A stretch of 64,000 nt of DNA from Rachycentron canadum. Its lineage: Eukaryota > Chordata > Actinopteri > Carangiformes > Rachycentridae. This document shows, piece after piece, positions 37,675 through 47,492 of this stretch. Position 1 is the first letter of the stretch. The number at the start of each line of letters is the position of its first letter. The DNA lies in the NCBI GenBank assembly GCA_038496675.1, contig CM076652.1:2720159-2784158 (forward strand), in the 5' to 3' direction. The position numbers and the translations under genes were made by a program. The notes under the pieces were generated by a model. That model searched no databases, had not been told where the DNA came from, and saw nothing but the letters and a program-made list of their open reading frames with translations.

Positions 37675-38250
37675 GTCAACATGGGACGCTCCTATTGGCT
37701 CCAGTAGGTGATGTCACAGCCAATCAGAGTGTCTCCTTCAGAGGCCTAGCTGTCAGCTGCTTGTAGCCAAAGTCAATGGGATCAATCCTGTATTTTTCTG
37801 ATCTCAGAGTGAGGAGAAGTTGCTCTGAGTTTATTGTAGTGACAGAATAAAGACAGAGAGACATGGACAATAAGATATTTAGAGCATTAGAGGCTTTGGA
37901 GCTGATTTTTCATCATTACTGCTCCAAAGAATGAGCAGAACTCAGATCAGATAAAGAGAGAAACTTCAAATCAGCTCTAGAACAACACAAACACATGTGT
38001 GGAACTTCCTGTGTTGAAGTTTTCTTTGGTTATTCTGGTTTACAGTTTTTATCTAGAAAATAAGGAGAAATTCACTGTGTTTATAGTTTCCTCTTGTTCT
38101 CTGAGCTACTATCCCCTATTACAGTGAACAGAGTCTTTACTGAGTCTCAGATATAATGAGCTGAGGTTGAGCTGAGTCTGAAGATGAGGAGACTTGGGGA
38201 CATTTTTTAAATATTGAATATTTAATATATAATAAATATAAAAATGGGAA
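37675..38250 (-). repeat. Family B repeat, near full length
   Basis: It aligns with 32700-33130 (same orientation) and carries an extra internal part (TCAGATAAAGAGAGAAACTT) missing from the 32.6-kb copy but partly present in the 37.1-kb and 52-kb copies. The left end begins at the CATGGGACGCTCCTATTGGC part. Confidence 0.85.
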
Positions 38251-38279
38251 AAACAATAAGGCATGAAAAGAATGAGCAT

Positions 38280-38345
38280 GACTTGATGATGATGATCAGA
38301 TAAAGACAGAAACTTCAAATTACCTTTAGAACAACACAAACCGTT
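38280..38345 (-). repeat. Family B short fragment
   Basis: GATCAGATAAAGACAGAAAC and AGAACAACACAAAC repeat the internal part of the adjacent copy at 37940-38000, as a local partial duplication. Confidence 0.6.
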
Positions 38346-38664
38346 TGCAGGAATTCAGCTCTTATTGTTCCCAGTATCAGATAATGCAACACTTTCTTTG
38401 AGAAATTGAAAATGTGTGTAAAATCTCACTTTTTAAATACCTCATGTGCAAATACTGTACTTATACAGCAGTTACTGTACGTGCTCGATTTAGAGAACAG
38501 TGACACGCGACACCTGAGGTCTCAGAGAGATCAGGATGAGCGGTGAACTGTATCCACCGACCTCTGAACCAGGACGTCTGAATGTGTCGCTGCAGCGCAG
38601 AGACCACCTGGGAATGAACTCGCCTGCAGCCAATTAAATCTCAGAGAGAAAGAGAGAAGCTGTG

Positions 38665-38690
38665 ACCCCCCCCCCCTCCCACCCCCCCAT

Positions 38691-38747
<57 letters not shown>
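38665..38747. repeat. Poly-C tract followed by (CA)n microsatellite
   Basis: C-rich runs at 38665-38688, then about 27 perfect CA units to 38747. Confidence 0.98.
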
Positions 38748-38750
<3 letters not shown>

Positions 38751-39179
38751 GCTGTGAATTGATACCTGAGAGGATAAAAATAAACTTCCTCGTCAGAATC
38801 CATCAGAGCTGACGAGCTGTGAATTCAGCTGACGACACCGCGGGGAGGTTCCTGTGAAAACGGAGGATGGCGCCGGCGCCGGCAGCAGTTACACTTGTGT
38901 TACAATAAGCCAATATATTGAAGACGACAGCATCTGAGCAGCGGATTTGATCCTTTGGTGACTCCTGCTCTCGTCGGCAGTCTGCAGCTGTTGGCAGAAG
39001 ATCTGCTGCTTTGCTGCTGTGGAGGAAGTTCGGGTCAGATCGGTCAAGTGTGAGGCCACGTCTCTGTCCCTGGGTTGTTCTCTTTGGGTGAGGTTGAAGG
39101 AGTTGAAGGGTAGGATGGAGCGGTGCAGATGGGTGTTTTGTTTGAGCCGAAGACCCTTGAACCTTGACCCTCACCTATG
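38748..39179. other. GC-rich unassigned sequence
   Basis: CpG-rich GGCGCCGGCGCCGGC at 38869-38883. A 123-codon minus-strand frame has no family resemblance. Confidence 0.4.
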
Positions 39180-39482
39180 GAGCTCATGTCCATAGGTGAG
39201 GGTCCTCCATATGCTGGTTTGGCTCAGCCCGACATCTGGAGGGAGCTCGGAGTAGAGCTGCTGTTCCTTAGTGAACAGAGGTGGTTTGGGAATCTGGTTA
39301 GGATGCCTCCCTGGGCGCCTTCCAGTGGGCGGGATGGAGTGAATTATATATCCCATCGTGTCCTGGGAATGATCCCCCAAGAAGTCCTGGAAAATGCTGC
39401 TGGGTAGAGGAACTTCTGGTCTACTTAGCTTGACCTGTTGCCTCAGATAAGTGGAAGAAAATGGATGAATTGATGGATTAAT
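39180..39482 (+). mobile_element. Non-LTR retrotransposon (LINE) 3' end, decayed
   Basis: One frame reads WRELGVELLFLSEQRWFGNL and VRMPP, followed by a frame-damaged PSSGRDGVNYISH..LGM part. This matches the C-terminus of a common fish LINE ORF2 (RWFGHLVRMPPGRLP type, from memory). The 3' end is GATAAGTGGAAGAAAATGG with a GATGAATTGATGGA tail. No catalytic reverse-transcriptase part remains. Confidence 0.7.
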
Positions 39483-41014
39483 GGAAACTCTATGACAGAA
39501 TAGAAAAGATCGATGATGGATGGTTTCCCAAAGGCCCAAATTTTCATCTGCCCAACTGGGCAACACTACCTCCGTTCAGTCCTCTGCTGAAACTCATGGT
39601 TCAGTTATTGACATTTACCCATTTTTCTGTTTGTTTCTCCTCCTTGATTTTAATCATCAGTCCTTCTCAAGCTGCAGTTGTGGAGCTAGTACAACACCAT
39701 GTTAAAGTCGAGGTTACTGGCAGCAGATGTGTGATCATTTGAAATTCTCTGTGTGTCAAACAGTGACTGACACCTCCAGACAAAGTTAATTTCATTAAAC
39801 CAACAGTTTTCAACATTTTTTTTTTTCATTTCAGTTTAAAACTATTAATCTTTACAACAACTGAGGCCAGACTGAACCGATCCACCGTCCCTCGTATCCT
39901 CCTCGTCTCCGGTGCGACGTGCAGATTCGTTAAAGCTACGCAAACTCTCAGAGAGAAATTGGCCCCGGGGCCACCTACAGCAGCTGGATGAAAGTGCTTC
40001 GTAATGAGAAAAACCTACAGCGCGTCTGTCAAAGAGCCAATTAAGCTGATGGTGCAGGATTTCGTGCCGGTGTCATACTGGTTTACTGGAGATAAGATGC
40101 AGAGAGGAAGAAGCTGAAGCTGCTCAGTGTTATCAGTCAGAGGAGATTGTCACTGTGCTGCAGACTGTTGAGTGTGTGTATGATAAGTTGAGGGTTTTCA
40201 AGGATTCACATGCGGCTGTTTGGCGGCTCTGAAATCTCATTACCACGATGTCATGATGCCTTAATTGTGGACACTCAGCAGATAGAAATAAAGCAACCTG
40301 CTGTAAATAAGCAAGACTACCAACTAACAACTGGAAAAAGAGAAGCTCAGGATCTCCCTCCCCCGACCAACCAAGTTACAACTAATTAAAAAACAGTAAT
40401 ATTAGCATTAATGAACTTTCTACTTTGCCGTGGGTGAAGAGCATGAACCTCCCTCACTTAGATATTATATTCCTAACGTCAGCATTTACAAAAATCCTGC
40501 TGGTTCCTTCAAAAATACGACAAAGAAATTGCGAGAGGGGTTCTTTGGGCTAACAGGGAGGTTTCCCTCTTGGAGTATTGGACACTTTCCTTTGTGCAAT
40601 TTGTGCATTTGAAGGTAGAAAATCAACACATCTCGATCTCACACATCTCACTGAAGACTGTTGCTTGTTTTGAAACATCAGCTTTGGTCTTGTATGAGTA
40701 GTTTCTAATGATGCTAACAAACCTTAGATAACCTGCACCTGCTGCTCTCATCTGTCAGGGACGACCCCGTCATTTCATATTCAGTGAAGAAACTATTTGA
40801 TGGCTTCGTTCCTGTGGTTCTTGTTCACTGCTTCACTGACATCACGAAGGAAATGTGATGGCAAGTTTCATCATAATGTGACATAAGATTGGCGTAAAGT
40901 ACAGTGATGCTCAGATCCTTATCCTCTGACACAGTATCATCAGTGGAGTCTGATTCAGCCACTGAGTGGTGACCTCCGAGGCTGAGAAATGAAGCCTGCA
41001 CCTGCAGTTCATCG
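39483..41014. other. Unassigned sequence
   Basis: 39880-40090 is a balanced unique block. No gene. Confidence 0.45.
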
Positions 41015-41330
41015 AGCTGAGCTGAGGAGGAGTGAGGGGTGGAGCTGACCTGCTCTGTACTCGATCCTGATTGGGTGGTACAGTCTGTCAATCACGCCCC
41101 CTAATTCATCCCCTGCTTTATGGTCTATTTTCCTCTAAATGGACCATTAACAAATGAACATCATGTTGTATTGAAGACTTGAAACTAGAGACTGAGACCA
41201 TAAACTCATTAGGAAAACGTTTACTGAGCTAATAAATCAAGGGAGAAGTAGGGACATTTTCCCATAGACCTCAACACAATCTGACGTCACTTCAGAGTCT
41301 ACGTCCATCTTTATTTTCAGTCTATGTACT
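41015..41330 (-). repeat. Family A copy
   Basis: It runs from AGCTGAGGAGGAGTGAGGGG through GGTACAGTCTGTCAATCACG and the core to the proximal end TTTTCAGTCTATG. The AGGGGGCGAC part is deleted. Confidence 0.9.
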
Positions 41331-42507
41331 AACAGATGGTCTGGACTCCACATGATGGAGTCATGATGGAGAAACTGTGTCCACGTGCACTGAAGAGAAC
41401 TGATGCTGTTTTTTTTTTGTTTTTTTTTGTCCAAGCAAAAACCGATCAATCAAGACATTATTATTTTGAAATAATCCTCACTCTCCTTTTATTAGCTGAT
41501 ATTTTGCACATGTACAGTATCCAAAGATAGGAAGTAGCCATCATAGAGATTAAAAACACACAAAACATTTTACTGTACTCTCTTTCAAGTGGCTCTGCCG
41601 AGCCAGTTTTCTGATTCCACTCCATGTCTTTATTTGTGTTTCTGGGTTTCATTTTAACATCGTTTTTTAGTGACTGGTGTCCTGGCTCCTAAAAATCAAA
41701 CAGCCTTCGGAGGACGTGTCCTCACTGGGGGCTGCTGCCCTGGTCCTGATGCATTTCTACAGTATTTATAGTACAGTACATTCATTACAGCACAGCATTC
41801 AAAAGTGTGGGTGGACCTGGCAGAAAATGGCAGCGATGCACACAGTCTATCCAAAATAATAATGTCAGTCAAACACACTGTGACATTTAGTGCAGAGCTA
41901 GAATTGCAGTAGTCTGTCTTTTTATTTAAACTCCTATATTGGACACCTCACTGGGCCGAATTTAATTTTCCTTTTGTTGATTGTTTTTGGCAGCGTCCAC
42001 CCCGGAGCTGATTACTTCCTGGCAGCGGCTTCATAAATACAGGCAGAGTGTTCTGCCAACCCTCTCGGCTGATTCCTCCTCCCTCGGCGGGAACAGCCCG
42101 ACTCGCTCTCCGTGGACAGAATTGCCCCTGATTATTATTACTGGGTATTGTTACTGGATGGATCTGACTCTTCCTGGTCACAGGATCATATTCTGGCTTT
42201 AATCATCCACTGGTTTCCCATAGAGTTCAGTCTTCGGTCTGGATGTTCTTAACCTGGAACAAAGCTGCAGGAAGACGTAGAAAAACTTTTTATGAATGGT
42301 TAGTTTTTTTTCTTCCCCCAGGAGGAAGAGACCATCAGTATTTGATTTTTTCTTGAGTCTGAAGTCAAAGATATAATCACTGATTTGAGGCTTTAGTCAG
42401 CTGTGGCGTAGCTGTGTTATTTTTGGACATGTGATATGCAATAGTGATTTAAGTCGGAAGGTTAACAGCTGTTCCTTTTCCAAGATCGCAAGTTATCAAA
42501 TTAGACT
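41331..42507. other. Unassigned sequence
   Basis: 41985-42130 is a GC-richer unique block open on both strands but not recognised. Confidence 0.4.
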
Positions 42508-42560
42508 TCAATATGAACTGACTTCTTTGTACAACCAGTGGAGTCGCCCCCCTGATGACA
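42508..42560 (-). repeat. Family A proximal fragment
   Basis: CTGACTTCTTTGTACAACC and AGTGGAGTCGCCCCCCTGAT are followed within 20 bp by a LINE fragment. Confidence 0.7.
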
Positions 42561-42569
42561 GAATGCAGT

Positions 42570-42822
42570 TTTATAGTCCACAGGCGGTTCAGGCATCTGA
42601 ACAGGATGCCTCTCGGGCACCTTCCTTCTGCGGGTGCCTCCAACTGGGAGAAGACCCTGGGGTAGACCCAGAACTCACTGAAGGGATTACATATCCCATC
42701 TGGTCCGGGGATGCCCTGGGAAACCCCAGGAGGAGCTGGAAAACGGTGCTGGAGAGAGTCACATCCGGAATACCAAGTCTAGCCTGCTGAGTGGATAAGA
42801 GGAAGAAAATGACTGGATGGAT
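42570..42822 (+). mobile_element. Second LINE 3' end of the same family
   Basis: GGCGGTTCAGGCATCTGAAC, AGGATGCCTCTCGGGCACC, then GGAAGAAAATGACTGGATGG parallel 39285-39480. The frame is broken repeatedly. It is immediately preceded by a family A fragment. Confidence 0.7.
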
Positions 42823-44299
42823 TTCTCTACTGACGTGAACAGCAGTAGATAAACATTTAATGTAACTTGCAGACGCCGGTGGAGCTCCTCTCTGACTGTA
42901 CTGAGCGCATGAGTCCCAAAGCAGGGGAATCCAAACTCCCACCTGAAGGCTGTTAAAGTGCCGAGTCTGAGGACAGACAGCGCCTGATCAAACAGGAAAA
43001 ACCCAGAATCTAAAACCTGTGGAGAAATCCAGGCGTCAGGATTCATTTCAGCGTGGAGACGAAGCTTCTTTTCTTTCAGCTGGCTGCAAACGCGAGAAAT
43101 GAGAACAGCGTCGGGGGAAATAAAAGCAGGAGGACGCCTGCAGGCTTCATCGCCTCGACTCTATCTGTCCTCCTCTTCCTCTTCTCCTCCTCTACCAGGA
43201 GATGCAGAAATATTCATTACATGCATGAGGAGTTCTCTCTGGCAGCTCGTATCGATCTGGCCTCTCCTGTTCCACTGCTTGTATTGATCACATTGACTGT
43301 GTTTTTTTTAAAGTCTGTAATGAGGCGCACGCTGAGCTGACTTTCCTGCCAGTCTCAGGTTTGTGTGGTATTAAAGGTCAAATCCAGTGCAGATGGAGTT
43401 TCTGTTGATTTCCTGCTCTGAGGCTTTTCCCTCAGTATTTTCCAGTTTGGTTTCTTCTCTTCTATTGAATAAAGAGGTCATGTCTCATTGTATCTGCTCT
43501 GTCATCTTGGACATGCTGTTTGTAGAAGATTCCCAGCAGCTCCATTGGAGGAGAAAATATATCTGGGATTTACTTGTATCATTTGGTTCATTTTGGTCCA
43601 GTAGCTGGTTTGTGCATCAAGAAGCATCAGTAGGAATCTGGGAGGTGTAATGTACCAGTGAGCGTGATGTCAGAGGCAAAGCCACACCCACCAAAACAAC
43701 AAAATCAACATCGCCATGATCGCAGGTTTTCATCCGAGAACTGGTGAACGATACCTGGCACCTTAACAACGTGTTCACATCATGGCTGCCTCACAAGTCC
43801 ACTGCTCCTCTGTTGCAAACGTAAACCTGACTGATGTTTCTGTTGATGAATCAGAGCTTTATAGGCGGGATAAAGAATCTCAGTGCTGTTTTCCTGAATA
43901 GGCAGCCGGATACTTATTTCTGTAAAGCAGCCATTTTGTGAAGAGACATGGGAACGTTTGGCAGGAGAGAGGAGAAGAAATGCGACAGAGTTTGGGTTGG
44001 ATTTGAACCAGAGCCACTGCAGGACTGAGCTCAAATGGTTTGTCACATCTTTGACGATAACAAAAATATAATTCTCAAACTTTTAATGACTATCCTGCAG
44101 AAATCATACAAACACAGTTCTTTGACTCAACTTGTTTATGAACCCAAAAACCTTTTTCTTTAAGGCAACAATGGTATTTTGCATGTTTGTCTGCCACAGG
44201 TTATGGATGTGATGAGACAGACAAACAAACACTTTCCGTTTCCATTCAGAAAACGACTGGATTCAAAGGTTCCTCCTCAAACAGACCCCAACGCCACAC
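42823..44299. other. Unassigned sequence downstream of grm8
   Basis: Short frames only. No exon or repeat named. Confidence 0.45.
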
Positions 44300-44878
44300 C
44301 AGCTTGTGAAACATTCCTTTATTATAAATAGATCATTTGTATAAAAACGGGCATGCTTCAATTCAACCACGGCATTTCGACATTTCACATCCAAAAGCTA
44401 CCGTTCATTTAGCCGAAAACAGCGACGGACTCATGTCAAAATGCAGGTCGACGAACGGACGACATGAGACGAGAATCAGAAAATTTCACAACCACAAGTT
44501 TTTTCTTTTTCTTCTTCTTCTTTTTTTTTTTTTCAACATACAATTAGAATAACAACAAATACGGTTGGTCTCCACAAATTCTTTTTTGTTTCTTTTTAAA
44601 GACTTGTTTACATATTTTTTTTTTTTTTTTTTTTAGTTTGCCAGTACCATCCTCCTGCTTCCTCGCAGTCTCTCAGATGGTTTTAAGTCGGGATCCTTTC
44701 AGGTTTTTGGCGCCGCTCCGGCCTGTTCCCTGCTGTCTGTAAACATAAAAACACCACAGATGTGTTGGTTCAGTTTGTCAGTCGTCCTGTGCCTTCAGAG
44801 CATCTCATCTCTGTCTTGTCTTCTGTCTGACAGAAACCTTCTTGTTGGGGACGTTCCTGTGTTGGAGGCGTCGTCTCC
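44300..44878 (-). other. grm8: Probable grm8 3' untranslated region
   Basis: Sequence from the stop codon to just past an AATAAA hexamer (plus-strand TTTATT at 44318-44323). In the transcript sense it holds two long A tracts (plus-strand T runs near 44521-44534 and 44617-44634) and a GAAGAAGAA purine run. Beyond 44300 there is no sign of coding. The end is inferred from the hexamer only, so alternative longer 3' ends are possible. Confidence 0.55.
44318..44323 (-). terminator. Candidate grm8 polyadenylation signal AATAAA
   Basis: This is the only canonical AATAAA on the minus strand within about 600 bp of the stop codon. It is followed on the minus strand by a GGAATGTTTCACAAGC stretch in which cleavage would fall. 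A G/T-rich downstream element is not obvious. Confidence 0.5.
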
Positions 44879-44928
44879 TCACATGGCGTGGTTGGTGTAG
44901 CTGACGTAGGTGGTTTTTGTTGGTGGCA
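44879..44928 (-). CDS. grm8: grm8 terminal coding exon (mGlu8a-type C-terminus)
   Basis: A 50-bp coding part follows a good acceptor (CCTTTCCGTCCTCAG). Joined to the single base left by the previous exon it reads VPPTKTTYVSYTNHAM and stop. This is the long 'a'-type tail (T-K-T-T-Y-V-S-Y) shared by mGlu8 and mGlu4. The stop TGA is at 44881-44879. Mammalian mGlu8a ends in a -NHSI type sequence, from memory; here the last two residues are Ala-Met, so the hydrophobic C-terminal position of a possible PDZ ligand is kept but changed. A separate in-frame ATG upstream in the intron is irrelevant because the acceptor and phase fit exactly. Confidence 0.93.
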
Positions 44929-46783
44929 CTGAGGACGGAAAGGAAAAGAGCAGGTTGGGAAAGTGACACCTTTCTTTTAACTTAACTTCAGTCTCTTGGA
45001 GTATAGACAGTTCAAATATAAGAGAATGACTGAAGTCAAACAATAAAAGACCCGACACTTCACATCGATTAAACAAACGACTTGTTCTCAGACTCTCTTT
45101 CTTTCTGTGAGTCCACCTCCCAATCCTTTGACTTTCCAGTCACACCTGTGTGTTACCTTCCTTTGGTACCTGCCTTGATATTTCCAGGAGGTACGTAGGG
45201 GTTGGACTCCCTAGATGGAAGTGTGGGCATTGAGTCCCCGAAGGTGCCCAGAAATAAAGACCCTCAGCTGTGCCTCGGTGCCCCAGCGGACCCTGAGCTG
45301 AACCCCGATTCATATCCTGAATGGGCTTCCCCTGCCCATGATAGCTCTGGTCTTGGGCCTTCAGGAAGACCCAGGACAGTGGCTTTTGGTCCTGCCCCCT
45401 CTGAGTCAAAATGTGGGAGCTTCAGACAACAACAGCAACAAAGAGATAACTCTGACTGGAAAACTTTAATTTCAGTTTTAGGACATTGACTCTTGGAGCA
45501 AATGTGAGAGAAAATGAGGCTAAAATTAAAATGAGATTAATATAATGTTTAAAATGCTGATATGTTTGGCCTGGAGGGCTCTGCTGGTTCCCCACTGATA
45601 ACAAAGGTAACAGTTGTTGAGATGTTGTGCATCATATAAGCCTCGCAAACACTTTCACCTCATGTAGTTTCTCACACACTGAATCTTTTACTTGTTGGTG
45701 ACTTCTTCCCTTCACACTGAACGCTAGATAAAAGAAGTTAGGAAGCTCAGCCTCCTGTAAGGTTGGGAAAGTGAAACTGATGCGAGAGCGGCTGCTTGTT
45801 AGATAAAGCAGATCAGTTCAGTCAGCACATCTCTGACAAATAAACAATCCGACCTTTCCCACTTTTCTGCTGACGGACTGAGAAACAGCTTTGAAGTGTA
45901 ACTCTCAGCTCTAAACAGTTTGGCTTCATCAGATCTGGTCTCAGGTGGCGTCTGAACGTCAACTTCCTGTTAAATCCTCATTACTGTAGAGAGATCTTCA
46001 CCTTCAGACAGTAGATATTGAAAGTCTTTACAGAGAAACTGATGCTTTCCCTCTCACAGTAGAATTATTATCAGTATTAATTACACGTCTTTTGCTGGTT
46101 CATCATTATTTCTGGTTGACTGTAAATGCTCCGACTGTAGTTTTGATGGAGCAGTGCTTCCTGTTCTTGTTCTCAGAAGTGCATGGATACCCATCTACAG
46201 CCATTCTAGGTGGGTTATTATGAATATTTATTAATAGTGTAATTAATTATTATTATTATGAGCAACAATATAAAGCTCGCGACGTGTCTGAGTTTCTAAT
46301 GAAGAGCTGAAGGTTAGAAAGGTTTTTCATTTTTGCAGATGATGATGTGACTGGACGAGTTGCTGTAAAGTAACTCGCTGACTGTAGAGCAGCCACCAAC
46401 AGCTGACGCTAACTGTAACGCCCAAGCACAAATTCATTCATGAAAGCAGAAAGTTTCCGCCGTTATCACGAAGAAGCTTGTAGTATTTTAATTTTTGATT
46501 TTCCAATGATGCCAATTTGAATGAAATTGTACTGTGTTGTTGATGCTGTTATTGAAAAGTATGTAGTTGTTTCGACTACTTCCGACTCCATACTGAAGTT
46601 AAAAGTTTAAACGCTGTGTTTGTCTCATTTGTCCTGGTCGAAATTGCCCCCTCTGACAAAAACTCTGGCCCCAGCCCCTTACAATGATCGAAGTGGCACC
46701 TGTGGCTAAGCAGCAGGCTGTCAACCAACCAGACTGACAGATTTCAGACCTGAAACACCCTAATAAGCCCCTCCTCCACTCAC
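44929..46783 (-). other. grm8: grm8 last intron (1.85 kb)
   Basis: GTGAGT...CAG intron in phase 1. Mammalian GRM8 makes an 8b isoform by inserting a short alternative exon at this point; I looked for a matching frame on the minus strand and did not find one. A GC-richer stretch at 45150-45420 is open in a frame on each strand but resembles no family I know. The rest is unremarkable and AT-rich. Confidence 0.85.
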
Positions 46784-47030
46784 CGCTGGCCTCCACGCCC
46801 TCACACAGCTCCGTCTTCACCTCGCCGTTGGGCCGCTCAGCCGCCAGCTGTGACAGCTTGCTGGTCATGGTGGCAGCGGTGACGATGGCCTTGAAGCTGC
46901 GCTTGCGTTTGGGGACGTTCTGCTCGGGATGGAAGATGATGATGTAGACCTTCGGCATGTAGAGCATGCCCAGAGAGACGGAGGCGCTCAGGCTCAGGGA
47001 GACGGTGAGGGTGGCTGTCTGGATGTACAT
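46784..47030 (-). CDS. grm8: grm8 penultimate coding exon (TM7 and cytoplasmic tail)
   Basis: The exon has 82 codons plus one base (247 bp). It opens [10 protein letters not shown] directly after TTTGTCCACAG, so the ATG is an internal codon that continues the TAQSAER end of the previous exon in phase 0. Residues about 7-29 form TM7, ending in the class C signature MPKVYI. The juxtamembrane tail [15 protein letters not shown] (about 41-55) is the basic segment that in group III receptors carries overlapping calmodulin and G-beta-gamma sites and a PKC-target serine; that role comes from family knowledge. [12 protein letters not shown] is also a group III tail hallmark. The donor GTGAGT follows the first base of a codon (phase 1). 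The open frame continues past the donor into the intron, but a spliced product matches the family. Confidence 0.95.
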
Positions 47031-47267
47031 CTGTGGACAAAGAGGGGAAACAATTATTCATGCCCTCAATTTACCAGAATATTTGTGTCATTTGTGTCCT
47101 AAAGCCAAGAGATTTTCAGAGCAGGAGGCACTGGGAGGAGAAAATAAATTTGCTCTGGCTCTGAGTTAATAATTTGTCTCGTTGGTAATTTGTTAATGTT
47201 AAAAACAATAAATTTATTCTTCACTATTGAAACTGATGTCATCTGATGAGCTTTTATTCGAGTCAAA

Positions 47268-47492
47268 CCCACAGACTTTATGTAAAAGTGGATGTAGACA
47301 CTGGCAGCTTCAATGGTTGTTAAAGAAGTCAGATTGTATTGAAGTCTATGGGAAAATGTCCCTACTTCTCCTTGATTTATTAGCTCAGTAAACGTTTTCC
47401 TAATGAGTTTATGGTCTCAGTCTCTAGTTTCAAGTCTTCAATACAACATGATGTTCATTTTTTAAATGATGGTCCATTTAGAGGAAAAACCC
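47268..47492 (+). repeat. Family A copy in grm8 intron
   Basis: It starts CCCACAGACTTTATGTAAAA, has a shortened proximal part, then an intact core through GGTCCATTTAGAGGAAAA. It lies 240 bp upstream of the penultimate exon on the transcribed strand. Confidence 0.9.

Noticed and set aside
38531..38803. 90-codon frame with a VCVCVC run
   Set aside because: Product of the CA microsatellite.
38803..39566. Two long minus-strand frames (123 and 131 codons)
   Set aside because: One is a GC-rich chance frame; the other is antisense to the LINE 3' fragment.
44881..45076. 65-codon minus frame including the last exon as one open unit
   Set aside because: Its first 49 codons lie upstream of the splice acceptor; only the last part joins in phase with the receptor.
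46837..47061. 74-codon minus-strand frame overlapping the penultimate exon
   Set aside because: Shifted frame of the grm8 exon that also crosses its acceptor site.
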